This document shows positions 1 to 7,268 of a stretch of 60,877 nt of DNA, piece after piece; the stretch's first letter is position 1; every line of letters starts with the position of its first letter. Under the pieces are notes generated by a model, which did no database searches, was not told the DNA's origin, and was given only the letters and a program-made list of their open reading frames with translations. A program made the translations under genes and the position numbers. The stretch lies in the IMG/VR virus record IMGVR_UViG_3300050821_004293, positions 1 through 60,877 of that record, one strand, 5' to 3'. This stretch comes from a virus.

Positions 1-98
1 ACGCCGACCACCACGCGCACCATGTCAGGCAACGCGCTCTGCTTCACCCTGCATCCGTCGAGCATCGCCCGCGTCCACAGAGCGCCTGGCACATCGTC
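1..98. repeat. Inverted 98-bp copy of internal terL sequence at the contig end
   Basis: Bases 1-98 are the exact reverse complement of 23398-23495, inside the large terminase gene. Identity stops abruptly at base 99. Because the copy lies exactly at the window edge and carries a mid-gene piece of terL, an assembly join is the simplest explanation. A real inverted duplication cannot be excluded from sequence alone. Confidence 0.9.
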
Positions 99-125
99 CG
101 CCTTGATCTCTTCCCAGTCGCTCAT
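1..125 (-). CDS. Partial, probably chimeric ORF: unknown N-terminus joined to terminase fragment
   Basis: An ATG at 125 overlaps the TGA of the 122-988 gene (ATGA), the usual coupling in this phage. The first residues (MSDWEEIKA) look like a genuine next gene of the leftward operon. From about residue 10 the frame reads terminase sequence (DDVPGALWTRAML), identical to the large terminase encoded at 22642-24036. The frame stays open to the window edge. The first nine codons probably belong to an unseen gene, and the rest is an assembly artefact. Confidence 0.45.
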   Translation of the reverse strand, partial: MSDWEEIKADDVPGALWTRAMLDGCRVKQSALPDMVRVVVG

Positions 126-988
126 TGCAGATCAGGCGCAATCGCTGGCAACCGCCCGTTAGCAGGACCCTTGCGGCTTCCGTTGGGATTGCCGCTGCGG
201 CGCTTGCGCTCTTGCGCCTGCCCTTGCGGGGCGCGCTCCTGCCGACGACGCGCGACCTCTGCGTTGAACCAGGACAGCAGCTCGGCCGTATCTTCGTCGC
301 GCTCGATCGGGTCGTAGTAGCGCTTCTCCTGGGGCTTGCGCCCCATCGTCTTGGTGATCTCCAGGAATTCATGGTCATCGGGACCGCAGATGCGGAACTT
401 GCCATAGCGCCGAGCTTTCTGAGGGCGACCGTCGCCCATCCCCACGATCTGCCCGGCCGATGCGAGCAGATTCATGATCTGCTCATCGGTCAGGGGATTG
501 ACCTTGTATTCGATCTCGACCGTGCACGCCCATTGCGGGAAAAAGGGCCGGGTGCGCACGTCGGGGGTGCGCGCCGCGTCGCTGGAGCGCACCATATCCA
601 TGCCCAGCACCGGCAAGCCATAGAGGTTGATGTTCTCGCTGACGACATTCGTCCATCGCTCGATCTGCGCCTTGGCCGGCCCGTCGACATCGAGAGCCGA
701 GGACGAGAGGCACCCATGCACCATGCCATCGGGGAGATGGAAGAGGGTCGGGGTCTTCGGGTCGCGGTTCAGATAGAAGCTGCCGCGATATTCCTCGACT
801 GGATCGTGCTTCAGGCTCGTCGCCCGCTCATTGCGGTTCTTCCTCTGCGAGGGGTAGAGCAGCTCGCGCCAGGCTTTGGCGTTGAACCGATGCATGATGA
901 ACGGGGTCGTTCCGACGATGTCGATGATGATCCGACGCATCTTGATCGGCTGGATTTCGACGACGGCCTTCTTCGCTGCAAATGCCAT
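122..988 (-). CDS. Conserved phage protein of unknown function, 288 aa
   Basis: The start is supported by AGGGAG about ten bases upstream. The N-terminus contains the stretch IVGTTPFIMHRFNAKAWREL, which I associate loosely with a recurrent but uncharacterised phage early-protein family; I cannot name a domain. The middle holds a mixed alpha/beta stretch with GQIVGMGDGRPQKARRYG. The last 40 residues are basic and low in complexity (RRRQERAPQGQAQERKRRS), suggesting nucleic-acid contact. It lies in a leftward operon downstream of the 1082-1342 gene, with two copies of the GAAATTTC element just upstream. Involvement in early DNA or RNA metabolism is inference. Confidence 0.75.
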   Translation of the reverse strand: MAFAAKKAVVEIQPIKMRRIIIDIVGTTPFIMHRFNAKAWRELLYPSQRKNRNERATSLKHDPVEEYRGSFYLNRDPKTPTLFHLPDGMVHGCLSSSALDVDGPAKAQIERWTNVVSENINLYGLPVLGMDMVRSSDAARTPDVRTRPFFPQWACTVEIEYKVNPLTDEQIMNLLASAGQIVGMGDGRPQKARRYGKFRICGPDDHEFLEITKTMGRKPQEKRYYDPIERDEDTAELLSWFNAEVARRRQERAPQGQAQERKRRSGNPNGSRKGPANGRLPAIAPDLQ

Positions 989-1027
989 CTGCGTGGCTCC
1001 CTGTGGGGTTACGGTGGAGCTTCATGG

Positions 1028-1045
1028 TGGCGGAAATTTCCACCA
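1028..1045 (-). promoter_or_regulatory. GAAATTTC element upstream of the 288-aa gene
   Basis: TGGCGGAAATTTCCACCA is an 18-bp palindrome with one mismatch, about 40 bp upstream of the leftward start at 988. A second, shorter copy in the opposite sense (GAATTTCCGCC) lies at 1070-1080. The same core recurs at the start of most other transcription units here (1690, 17793, 18480, 21869, 22261, 60836). Confidence 0.7.
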
Positions 1046-1081
1046 TGCGCAAGTCGAAAGGCGAGATGTGAATTTCCGCCA

Positions 1082-1342
1082 TCATCGCGGCTTGGGACGC
1101 AGATGCAAGAGTGCCTGCCCCATCGCTTCGAGCGCAGCCGCGAAGTCCATCACCGTCTTGTCATTCGCCTTGGCGAGCGCCGCACGTAGGCCTTCGGCGT
1201 TGCCGCGTCCTTCGGTCAGCAACTGCGCAAAGGGCTTCGTCGCCGCGATGATCGGGGCATAAGCGCCGAACACCGACCAGTCGACATATGTCCCGGCCTC
1301 GCGCTCGCTCTTCGCCTCCTCAAGTCGATCGAAGTTACTCAT
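1082..1342 (-). CDS. Small hypothetical protein, 86 aa
   Basis: The chosen start (MSNFDRLEEAKSEREAG) has the ribosome-binding site AGGAGAGG at normal spacing, better than the upstream in-frame ATG at 1378. The protein is mostly helical, with an alanine-rich C-terminal half (EALMQ-type helices ending LHLRPKPR). No family recognised. It is first in a leftward operon and is preceded by a leader of about 350 bases with a GAAATTTC promoter-like element at its far end. Confidence 0.7.
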   Translation of the reverse strand: MSNFDRLEEAKSEREAGTYVDWSVFGAYAPIIAATKPFAQLLTEGRGNAEGLRAALAKANDKTVMDFAAALEAMGQALLHLRPKPR

Positions 1343-1689
1343 GACGTCCTCTCCTGTGTTTGGACCGCTGTCTTTCATTCTTGTCCCCGGTCTTTCTCTC
1401 TTTAATGATTGGTGGAGAGGGGTGGAGCTTTCCCATAAACCCCCCTCCCCTTAGGCCATGGGCCTGAAGGGTTAGGGGATCGATGGGAGCAATGATCGGC
1501 CGAGCCGGGGCATCGCGATCCCAGCCGTCCTTGCGGATACGGCGTCCGACGTTCAACCCGCATGAGCCCGCTCGGATGTTTAACCCCGGCTGCCGCCCGC
1601 ATGCGAACGAGTTCCGACCCAGAAACAGGACGTGCTGACACGTCCGGCGACTTTCTTGTCCAGGCGCATCGGAGAGCGGGGTTTGCACA
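1343..1689 (-). other. Non-coding stretch, probable long 5' leader of the leftward operon
   Basis: About 350 bases with no convincing gene; the open frames here lack ribosome-binding sites and have odd composition. If transcription starts at the element near 1700, this is an untranslated leader. It contains runs of C/G-rich self-complementary sequence (for example around 1435-1480) but no riboswitch class that I recognise. Confidence 0.4.
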
Positions 1690-1709
1690 GCGGAAATTTC
1701 TACGCTATA
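1690..1709 (-). promoter_or_regulatory. Promoter-like TATAGC plus GAAATTTC element, leftward
   Basis: Read on the minus strand, TATAGC (1709-1704) is followed three bases later by GAAATTTCCGC. The same TATAGC-then-GAAAT arrangement occurs rightward at 2288-2303. No clear -35 box is visible. It would drive the leftward genes 1342 and 988. Confidence 0.5.
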
Positions 1710-1773
1710 TGTGCATCTCGCTCCGCTTGACACCGATCCGCCTGGACAGCTCAGTTCGGTAACAAGCATTCAG

Positions 1774-1811
1774 AAAGAGCCCTGGCCTCCCGGTCGGGGC
1801 TCTTTGCTTTT
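1774..1811. terminator. Rho-independent terminator
   Basis: A 9-bp stem (AAAGAGCCC with GGGCTCTTT) and 14-base loop, followed on the plus strand by GCTTTT. On the minus strand it ends in CTCTTTCTG. It lies just beyond the leftward gene ending at 1846, so it probably ends that leftward transcript. Confidence 0.65.
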
Positions 1812-1845
1812 GTGCGCCTGACTCGGCCGTTCCGTCAACGCCAAA

Positions 1846-2052
1846 TCAAAGCTGTGGATAACTCTGTGGATTGTGGCTGAGCGAGAGGGGAGAGCGCTTG
1901 GGCCGTCGATACACAGCATCGCCTGACGGGAAGATGCAGCCCTGGTGCGTGTAGATGATGTGCTCGTGGATGATGGTCGCTGGCGGCTCATCGCGCTTGT
2001 TGAACTCCAGCTCTGCCAGCTTCCCGTCACGCTGGACGATGACGAGCTTCAT
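1846..2052 (-). CDS. Small hypothetical protein, 68 aa
   Basis: Starts MKLVIVQRDGKLAELEF, a short beta-rich protein with a Pro/Ser-rich tail. It overlaps the 3' end of the upstream leftward gene (2027-2251), so the two are probably translationally coupled. No family recognised. The terminator at 1774-1811 follows it. Confidence 0.6.
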   Translation of the reverse strand: MKLVIVQRDGKLAELEFNKRDEPPATIIHEHIIYTHQGCIFPSGDAVYRRPKRSPLSLSHNPQSYPQL

Positions 2053-2251
2053 TGCAGGCGAGCCCCTGTTCCCTGGCGCGCTTCGGGCCTTCGGTCTCGA
2101 TATGGTCGATGGTCGCGCGAAGGTCGATGAGTTTCGCCATCGCAAGAAGCGCGTTGCGCAGATGATCGATGCGCTTGCCCATGAAGTAGAGCGTGGCCCA
2201 GTTGGCGGCGACGGCCACAAACAAGGCCCAGAACCCGAATTCATCCGTCAT
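2027..2251 (-). CDS. Small single-pass membrane protein, 74 aa
   Basis: Starting at the ATG reading MTDEFGFWALFVAVAANW, the protein has one N-terminal hydrophobic helix (about residues 5-25) followed by a charged helical tail. The tail pattern (HLRNALLAMAKLIDLRATID) suggests a coiled coil. It is transcribed divergently from the HTH gene at 2333. Function unknown. Confidence 0.65.
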   Translation of the reverse strand: MTDEFGFWALFVAVAANWATLYFMGKRIDHLRNALLAMAKLIDLRATIDHIETEGPKRAREQGLACNEARHRPA

Positions 2252-2263
2252 CGCGATTCCCCG

Positions 2264-2303
2264 TTGCCAAACTCGCTTGGTCGGGTCTATAGCAGAAATC
2301 TCC
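2264..2303 (+). promoter_or_regulatory. Candidate sigma70-like promoter with GAAATCTCC element
   Basis: TTGCCA (2264-2269) is followed after 18 bases by TATAGC (2288-2293), then one base later GAAATCTCC (2295-2303). That last element differs by one base from GAAATTTCC seen at other promoters here. It lies in the divergent gap between the genes at 2251 (leftward) and 2333 (rightward) and would drive the rightward early operon. Confidence 0.5.
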
Positions 2304-2332
2304 TGCATCACAGAGAGGCTTGCTCACCACGA

Positions 2333-2719
2333 ATGAGCCAGTGGTTCAAACCGATCAGCGCCATCGCGTTCGAGGCCTTCAAGGTCTACCTCAAGGAATT
2401 CTTTGAGGCTTGCCCGGAATGGACGAGAGCGTCATTATTGCGCTCGGCGAAGATGGACCCAGGCTTCATCCGCAGAGTCGAGCGGGGGCAAGGCTACAAT
2501 GTGAAGAGCCTCGACCGGCTGTTGCGGTTCATGGGCCGCGCCGTCAGCGGCAAGGTGCAAATGGCGGCGGCCCCAAAACAAGTGCATCGAAAGGGCAATG
2601 GGCATGAACGATATGGCTCGAAGCGAGGACCTGGGCGATCTGCCTCCAGCAGCGGCGCCGTCCAAGGGCAAGCGCGGCGCCGGCAAGGCAAAGGCGAAGA
2701 AACCCGCCAAGGCCGCTAA
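2333..2719 (+). CDS. Cro/CI-like helix-turn-helix protein
   Basis: From the ATG at 2333 the protein reads MSQWFKPISAIAF. At about residues 20-62 it has a helix-turn-helix-like pattern (RASLLRSAKMDPGFIRRVE, then NVKSLDRLLRFM), as in lambda-repressor-type regulators. The C-terminal third is basic and low in complexity and overlaps the next gene by about 120 bases in another frame, so the true end is uncertain. It is first in the rightward early operon, opposite a leftward operon, where a regulator is expected. No integrase is present, so a lysogeny role is not supported. Confidence 0.6.
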   Translation: MSQWFKPISAIAFEAFKVYLKEFFEACPEWTRASLLRSAKMDPGFIRRVERGQGYNVKSLDRLLRFMGRAVSGKVQMAAAPKQVHRKGNGHERYGSKRGPGRSASSSGAVQGQARRRQGKGEETRQGR

Positions 2720-3323
2720 GGCGAAGGAAGCCAAGGCCCCTTCGAAAAGGTCGACGAAGACCACGACCGAGGTGGTGGCCGAGTTCGAGCAGGACCAGCG
2801 CGTGCAGGCGCGCGAGGGCCGCAACACGCAAGGGATCGAGGGGCGCGAGAATTCGATCCGGGCCTTCATCGTCGACTGGCGCGGTCTCATCGGCGACAAG
2901 AACAAGATCATCTCGAAGATGGGCGTGCGCGCCGCCGATGCGAAGAATGCAGGCGTTCCGGTGAAGCTCGTCAAACAGCTCCTGAAAGAGCTGGACAAGC
3001 CGGAAGAGGCAGCGACCATGCAGAATATCATGAACCAGCTGCGCGGCCTGGTCTCTCTCCCGCATGGTGAGCCGATCGACGACATGTCCACCTATGAGGG
3101 CGACGACACCGCCGATGCGCGTGCCTACAAGGCAGGCCGCATGCATGTGTGGCGCGGCGGTCGCTCGCAGGACAATCCGTATCACGGCGACGTGAAGCGC
3201 GGCCAGGAATGGTTGCGCGGGTTCAATGACGCCTATGCCGAGGCCGAGGCGTCGTCCTCTGCTCACGCCATGAAAAAGCTCCACGCGCTCGCTACCGAGG
3301 CTGCAAAGTCCGCGACTGCGTAG
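2598..3323 (+). CDS. Lys/Ala-rich protein with C-terminal RMF-like domain, 241 aa
   Basis: The first 55 residues are a lysine/alanine-rich, histone-H1-like tail (KGKRGAGKAKAKKPAKAAK). The middle (about 90-140) is helical and unrecognised. The C-terminal part contains AYKAGRMHVWRGGRS, then NPY and QEWLRGFNDAY. This matches the ribosome modulation factor pattern (GYxAGxxGRS, xPYxxxxxRxxWLxGWxxA). RMF binds the 16S rRNA 3' end and dimerises ribosomes in stationary phase; whether this protein touches ribosomes is inference. It may start at 2598 or 2604. A 240-base gap with hairpins follows. Confidence 0.7.
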   Translation: MGMNDMARSEDLGDLPPAAAPSKGKRGAGKAKAKKPAKAAKAKEAKAPSKRSTKTTTEVVAEFEQDQRVQAREGRNTQGIEGRENSIRAFIVDWRGLIGDKNKIISKMGVRAADAKNAGVPVKLVKQLLKELDKPEEAATMQNIMNQLRGLVSLPHGEPIDDMSTYEGDDTADARAYKAGRMHVWRGGRSQDNPYHGDVKRGQEWLRGFNDAYAEAEASSSAHAMKKLHALATEAAKSATA

Positions 3324-3416
3324 AGAGAGATGATCCAAGGGACCCGCACAGCGCGGTAAGGGTGGGGAAGTGCGAGCGCTCGTCACGCGAGCTAACCCCA
3401 AAGACGGCCCTCGGAT

Positions 3417-3447
3417 GCGCCTTCCTGCTGGAAAGGCGCCTTCGTTT
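3417..3447 (+). terminator. Probable rho-independent terminator
   Basis: GCGCCTT pairs with AAGGCGC across a 9-base loop, followed by CTTCGTTTT. It lies about 95 bases after the RMF-like gene, in a 240-base gap. Confidence 0.5.
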
Positions 3448-3498
3448 TGAGAGATTGGTCTGGCTCTGCCGCTTCGCAATCGTCTGAGCCAGCCAATA

Positions 3499-3547
3499 GA
3501 CCCCGAGGGCGTTCGGTTTGCCCCCCACGCCACGCGCCTTCGGGGTC
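3499..3547 (+). terminator. Long hairpin upstream of the RuvC-like gene
   Basis: GACCCCGAGGGCG (3499-3511) pairs with CGCCTTCGGGGTC (3535-3547) with a single G-T mismatch, then GCTTTGAAGGAAG leads to the start at 3565. It could be a second terminator or an attenuator controlling the genes from 3565 onward. The T-run is weak. Confidence 0.4.
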
Positions 3548-3564
3548 GCTTTGAAGGAAGTCAG

Positions 3565-4134
3565 ATGCGCGCGCTCGCTCTTGATCCCGCAACCATCACA
3601 GGCTTCGCCTTCGGCATCTTCGGCGAGCGCCCGAGGAGCGGCACGATCCGGCTGCCGACCGTCGATCCTGATGATGTGGGCCATCGTTTCTCCGTCCTCG
3701 AAGGCGCCGTGCGCGATCAGATCAGCGGCAACAAGGCCGAGAAGCTGATCATCGAAGACATCTATCTCAACCCCATGAACAAGTTCTCCCCGAGGCAGGA
3801 CTTCCTGCTGAAGGGTTATCGGGCCGCGATCATCATGGCCGCGCACAAGTGCGGGCTTCACGGGAAGAGGGACTGCGTCTGGGTCTATCCGGGCTCGTGG
3901 CGCAAGACGTTCGGGACGAGCCACGTGCCGAAGGAAGTGCGCGACTCGAAGAAATCAGACGCCATCCGCAAGTATCTCAAGACGGCTGCCTTCGAGCGCT
4001 GCCGCGAGCTGGGATGGGACCCGCGCAACGAAGACGAGTCTGACGCGTTGGGACTTTGGTCTCACGGAGAGACGCTGTTCAGCCAGGGCGATTCGAACGA
4101 GCGCATGCCGCTGTTCGCGGCGACGCCGCTGTGA
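3565..4134 (+). CDS. RuvC-like Holliday-junction resolvase / RNase H-fold nuclease
   Basis: The fold is recognised from acidic residues in the RuvC order: ALDPATITGFAFG at the N-terminus (Asp7), KLIIEDIYL (Glu64) and NEDESDALGLW near the C-terminus (Asp157/Asp160). Length (189 aa) fits RuvC (about 170-190). Phage relatives resolve recombination or replication intermediates before packaging. The next gene starts inside its stop codon (GTGA), so they are coupled. Confidence 0.8.
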   Translation: MRALALDPATITGFAFGIFGERPRSGTIRLPTVDPDDVGHRFSVLEGAVRDQISGNKAEKLIIEDIYLNPMNKFSPRQDFLLKGYRAAIIMAAHKCGLHGKRDCVWVYPGSWRKTFGTSHVPKEVRDSKKSDAIRKYLKTAAFERCRELGWDPRNEDESDALGLWSHGETLFSQGDSNERMPLFAATPL

Positions 4135-4322
4135 GCTACCAGCGCGAAAGCTACGTCAAGGCCGAGCCGAAGGCGCGCAGGCTTTACGAGGAGCACATGC
4201 ACGGAATGCGCAAGGCGGCGCGGTGGGACAAGCTGCCGATCGCCACGCGCAACGCCTGGTATGAGATTTACGTCCGCAGCCGCGAGGAAAAGGCGGCAGC
4301 GGACAGGAAGCGGTCGAAGTGA
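4131..4322 (+). CDS. Small charged hypothetical protein, 63 aa
   Basis: A GTG start overlaps the TGA of the RuvC-like gene. The sequence (VSYQRESYVKAEPKARRLYE...) is strongly basic and helical, ending EEKAAADRKRSK. No family recognised; its place in a replication/recombination operon suggests an accessory DNA-metabolism role. Confidence 0.6.
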   Translation: MSYQRESYVKAEPKARRLYEEHMHGMRKAARWDKLPIATRNAWYEIYVRSREEKAAADRKRSK

Positions 4323-4427
4323 CAGCCGATCCGATCATCCGCGAGCTGCCCTCCGGCCAGCGCATCTTTACGCGCAGGCCGGTGCGGGCGGCGAATCGCA
4401 CTGGCGGCAGACCACATGGAGAGCTTC

Positions 4428-4703
4428 ATGAGCGAGATCGTGCGGACGGCCCTGCCAGGCACAGCGGCTCACACTTTGATGAAGGCGATCATCCGCGAGG
4501 CACGCGGCATGGACCAGAGCGACGTGATCAACGCGACGCTGTCCGTGATGCTCGAAGCGTTCTTCCAGAAGCATAATCGGCGCGCCCAGGTCGAGCCGCA
4601 CTTCGACGAGACGATCGCCCGCGTGAAGTCGACGCTCATGGCGAAGTATGATCCCGTCAGCGGTAAGCGCCGCTCGACCGAACGGATCATTCTCAGCTCA
4701 TGA
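4428..4703 (+). CDS. Hypothetical helical protein, 91 aa
   Basis: The ATG at 4428 has GGAGA eight bases upstream, better than the in-frame ATG at 4416. The protein (MSEIVRTALPGTAAHTLMK...) is predominantly helical with a basic C-terminus. It lies 88 bases before dnaB; a helicase-loader role would fit the position but nothing in the sequence shows it. Confidence 0.65.
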   Translation: MSEIVRTALPGTAAHTLMKAIIREARGMDQSDVINATLSVMLEAFFQKHNRRAQVEPHFDETIARVKSTLMAKYDPVSGKRRSTERIILSS

Positions 4704-4790
4704 CCGAGAAAAAAGCTGTGGACAAGTAGCGGCTTTCATTGAGGCCAGCGCGCATCGGCCTACGGTGGGGTCTCCAGTCCAGGCGGCCCC

Positions 4791-7268
4791 ATGTCCAATC
4801 GCAAACGAGAGGCGGCATCGACCGCCGACATGAATATTCCGGCCGAGCAATCGCTCCTCGGCTGCGTGCTGCGGCGCGACCAGGTGTTCTTCGAGGTCCA
4901 CAACGATCTTGAGCCCGCAGACTTCGCCGATCCCCGCCATCAACTGATCTGGAAGACGATCGAGAAGATCGCCAGCCGGGCGCAAGGACGCTTCGATGCG
5001 GCGACCGTCGCGGACTTCCTGCAAGGGACAGACGAGAGCGTGCCTCGCGACTATCTCGACGCTCTCGCCGACGCCGTCTCCGATCCCTCGGCTATCCAGC
5101 AATACGTCCGCACCGTGGTCGACCTCTCGCGCCAGCGTGCCATGGTCCAGGCGATGCAGGACGGGATCACCAGGCTTCGCATGCGGGCTCCCGACGAGGC
5201 GCTTAACGAAGTTGTCGACGAGATCAATGGCAATGTGCTCGACGCAGGTCGCGCGGATTCATCGACCCAAAAGACCCTCGGTGAATTCGCCGAGCTGAGC
5301 TACCGGCGCATAGAGGCTGTGCGCTTCGGCCACACCAAGAGCGTCAATCTCAGCTGGGGCCTGTCCGCCATGGATGAGGCATGCGGCCCGGCAATCCCCG
5401 GACATCTGCATGTCATCGGTGGTCGGCCGGAAATGGGCAAGGCATTAAGCCTCTGCGCTCGGGTGCTCTTGGCTGATGGCCAATGGAAGGCAATGGGCGA
5501 ACTGATGCTTGGCGACCGCCTCGCATCGATTGACGGCGCAGCATCCCGCATATCGGGAATTTTCCCGCGAGGGAGACGACAAGTTTTCAATGTTCGGTTC
5601 CGTGACGGAAGGACAACGCAGGCATGCGGTGAACATCTGTGGCGCGTTCATCATCGCCATTGGGACGAGCCGCGCATACTGACGACGGACGCTGTCGCCA
5701 GCTTGCTACAAAGAAAGCGCTATCAGCGACGCCTCTATATCGATCTAGTCAGCGGCCACTTCGGCGATCCTAAGTTGCAGTTACCGATCGATCCCTATGT
5801 TCTAGGGTGTTTGCTAGGGCACAGCTCGTTTAGAGAAAGCTCATTGAGGATAGGGTCCGTTGACCATGAAGTTATCGAGAGGATGCAAGCGAGAACAGGC
5901 GAGGCCAAAATAAGCGCTACTGCGGGAGACCGCCATGTTTATTCCATCAGATCCTCAGTTCCCGGTCCGCCGATTAACTGGCTTATGGATGCCCTTGCGC
6001 GCATGGGTTTGGAGGGCAAGCGGTGTGACGAGAAATTCGTTCCCGACATCTATCTTCAGGCTGATCGCCAGAGCCGCCTTGAACTCCTGCGAGGGCTCAT
6101 GGATACGGACGGTCACGCCTCTTACGGCGCCGTCGAATTCAGCTCGACCAGCGAGAGACTGGCTTTGGATGTGCAATCGCTGGCGCGATCCCTTGGTGCC
6201 GTAGCCCGGATCGAGCGCAGAAAGACGCGGTGTTTCTACAAAGGTGAGATGCGCGGACAGGATTCCTTCCGCTGCCGTATTAGGCACGAGCAGGCCCAGG
6301 ACTTCTTCACCCTTCCGCGCAAGATGGCCGGTGCGACTCGGGTCGGTCACAACACAGTGACACTTACCTTTGACAGCATCGAGCCTGTCGGTATCCGCGA
6401 AACGCGCTGTATTGCGGTTACACATCCTTCCAGTCTGTATGTGACGGACGGATACATAGTCACGCACAACACGGCGCTCGCGACCACCATCGCCCTCGCC
6501 CTTGGACGCCAGGCACCGGGCGGCATCATTCAGCTGGAAATGCGCGGCGAGGCCGTGGCCGATCGCTCTCTCTCCCATCTGACCGATATCCCGGCCTGGA
6601 AGATCACACGCAACGAGGCGCACAACTCCGGTTATCTGGAGAAATATGCCGATGCAATCGCCGAGCTGCACCGGCTGCCGATCCGGGTAGAGGCGAGGCC
6701 AGGGCTCACCACCGCGCAGATCAGGGCGAAGTGCATCGGCATGAAGCGCCGCTATGGATGCGTCTGGTTCATCTTCGACCATATCCAGATCGTGCAGGCC
6801 GCGATGCGCCGCGCTGATCCGAGCGACACGATCGACGAGTTCTGCCGCACCACGGCCGCTCTCGCGAAAGAGCTGGACGCGGTGATGATCGCGCTCAGCC
6901 AGGTCAATTCGAAGAACCGCGATCGGGACAATGACCGGCCGCAGCCGCGCGACCTCATGTATTACAACTCGATCGAGCCGCACGCGGACGTGATCGCGTT
7001 TCCCTACCGACCGGAAGTGGCGCTGCGGGAACGCAGGCCTCCAGAGCCGATGAAGGACGATACCAAGGCCGAGAACCTATACTTCGACTGGCAACAGCGC
7101 ATGGAGGCCGCGAAGGACAAGGCCGAGATCATCTGCGGCAAGAACCGCCATGGCCCATCCGGCGAATTCCGACCGTGCCTCTGGGATGGTCCCACCATGC
7201 GCTTCAAGCCGCTCGAAAGCGCGCTGCGCAGCGCCGACGATAACCAAGCCTATCTTCCGGAGATGTGA
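4791..7268 (+). CDS. dnaB: Replicative DNA helicase DnaB, interrupted by an intein
   Basis: The precursor is 825 aa; removing residues 218-560 leaves 482 aa, the normal DnaB size. The N-terminal domain begins IPAEQSLLGCVLRRD. The RecA-like core has its Walker A motif split by the intein: GRPEMGK up to residue 217 and TALATT from residue 561, restoring GRPEMGKT after splicing. The Walker B region (CVWFIFDHIQIV) and the IALSQVNSK motif follow. DnaB forms a hexamer that unwinds DNA 5'-3' at the fork. The following gene overlaps its stop (GTGA). Activity must depend on splicing, because the P-loop is incomplete in the precursor. Confidence 0.95.
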   Translation: MSNRKREAASTADMNIPAEQSLLGCVLRRDQVFFEVHNDLEPADFADPRHQLIWKTIEKIASRAQGRFDAATVADFLQGTDESVPRDYLDALADAVSDPSAIQQYVRTVVDLSRQRAMVQAMQDGITRLRMRAPDEALNEVVDEINGNVLDAGRADSSTQKTLGEFAELSYRRIEAVRFGHTKSVNLSWGLSAMDEACGPAIPGHLHVIGGRPEMGKALSLCARVLLADGQWKAMGELMLGDRLASIDGAASRISGIFPRGRRQVFNVRFRDGRTTQACGEHLWRVHHRHWDEPRILTTDAVASLLQRKRYQRRLYIDLVSGHFGDPKLQLPIDPYVLGCLLGHSSFRESSLRIGSVDHEVIERMQARTGEAKISATAGDRHVYSIRSSVPGPPINWLMDALARMGLEGKRCDEKFVPDIYLQADRQSRLELLRGLMDTDGHASYGAVEFSSTSERLALDVQSLARSLGAVARIERRKTRCFYKGEMRGQDSFRCRIRHEQAQDFFTLPRKMAGATRVGHNTVTLTFDSIEPVGIRETRCIAVTHPSSLYVTDGYIVTHNTALATTIALALGRQAPGGIIQLEMRGEAVADRSLSHLTDIPAWKITRNEAHNSGYLEKYADAIAELHRLPIRVEARPGLTTAQIRAKCIGMKRRYGCVWFIFDHIQIVQAAMRRADPSDTIDEFCRTTAALAKELDAVMIALSQVNSKNRDRDNDRPQPRDLMYYNSIEPHADVIAFPYRPEVALRERRPPEPMKDDTKAENLYFDWQQRMEAAKDKAEIICGKNRHGPSGEFRPCLWDGPTMRFKPLESALRSADDNQAYLPEM
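5442..6470 (+). other. Class 3-type intein with degenerate LAGLIDADG endonuclease domain
   Basis: 343 residues inserted between Lys and Thr of the DnaB P-loop. Intein residue 1 is Ala, so the standard Cys/Ser1 nucleophile is absent. Class 3 hallmarks are present: Trp67 in block B (GEHLW), Cys323 in block F (RETRCIAV), and Thr as the first C-extein residue after the terminal His-Asn. The prototype, the mycobacteriophage Bethlehem DnaB intein, has the same Ala1/Trp67 arrangement. The endonuclease domain has an intact second motif (LLRGLMDTDG, intein 215-224), but in the first (LGCLLGHSS, 121-129) the catalytic Asp is His127. Homing activity is therefore probably lost or reduced. Confidence 0.9.

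Noticed and set aside
1745-1811. tRNA-like D-arm (AGCTCAGTTCGGTA) followed by a hairpin
   Set aside because: No anticodon or T-arm follows and the hairpin is a terminator; not a tRNA.
2333-2719. Lysogeny module around the HTH gene
   Set aside because: No integrase, excisionase or attachment site seen; an HTH regulator alone does not show temperate lifestyle.
4319-4576. GTG-started frame overlapping the 4428 gene
   Set aside because: Only the first 25 codons look protein-like, then composition turns unnatural; the 4428 gene in another frame is better supported.
5955-6983. Long open frame on the minus strand opposite dnaB
   Set aside because: A shadow of the GC-rich dnaB coding sequence, no ribosome-binding site or recognisable domain.
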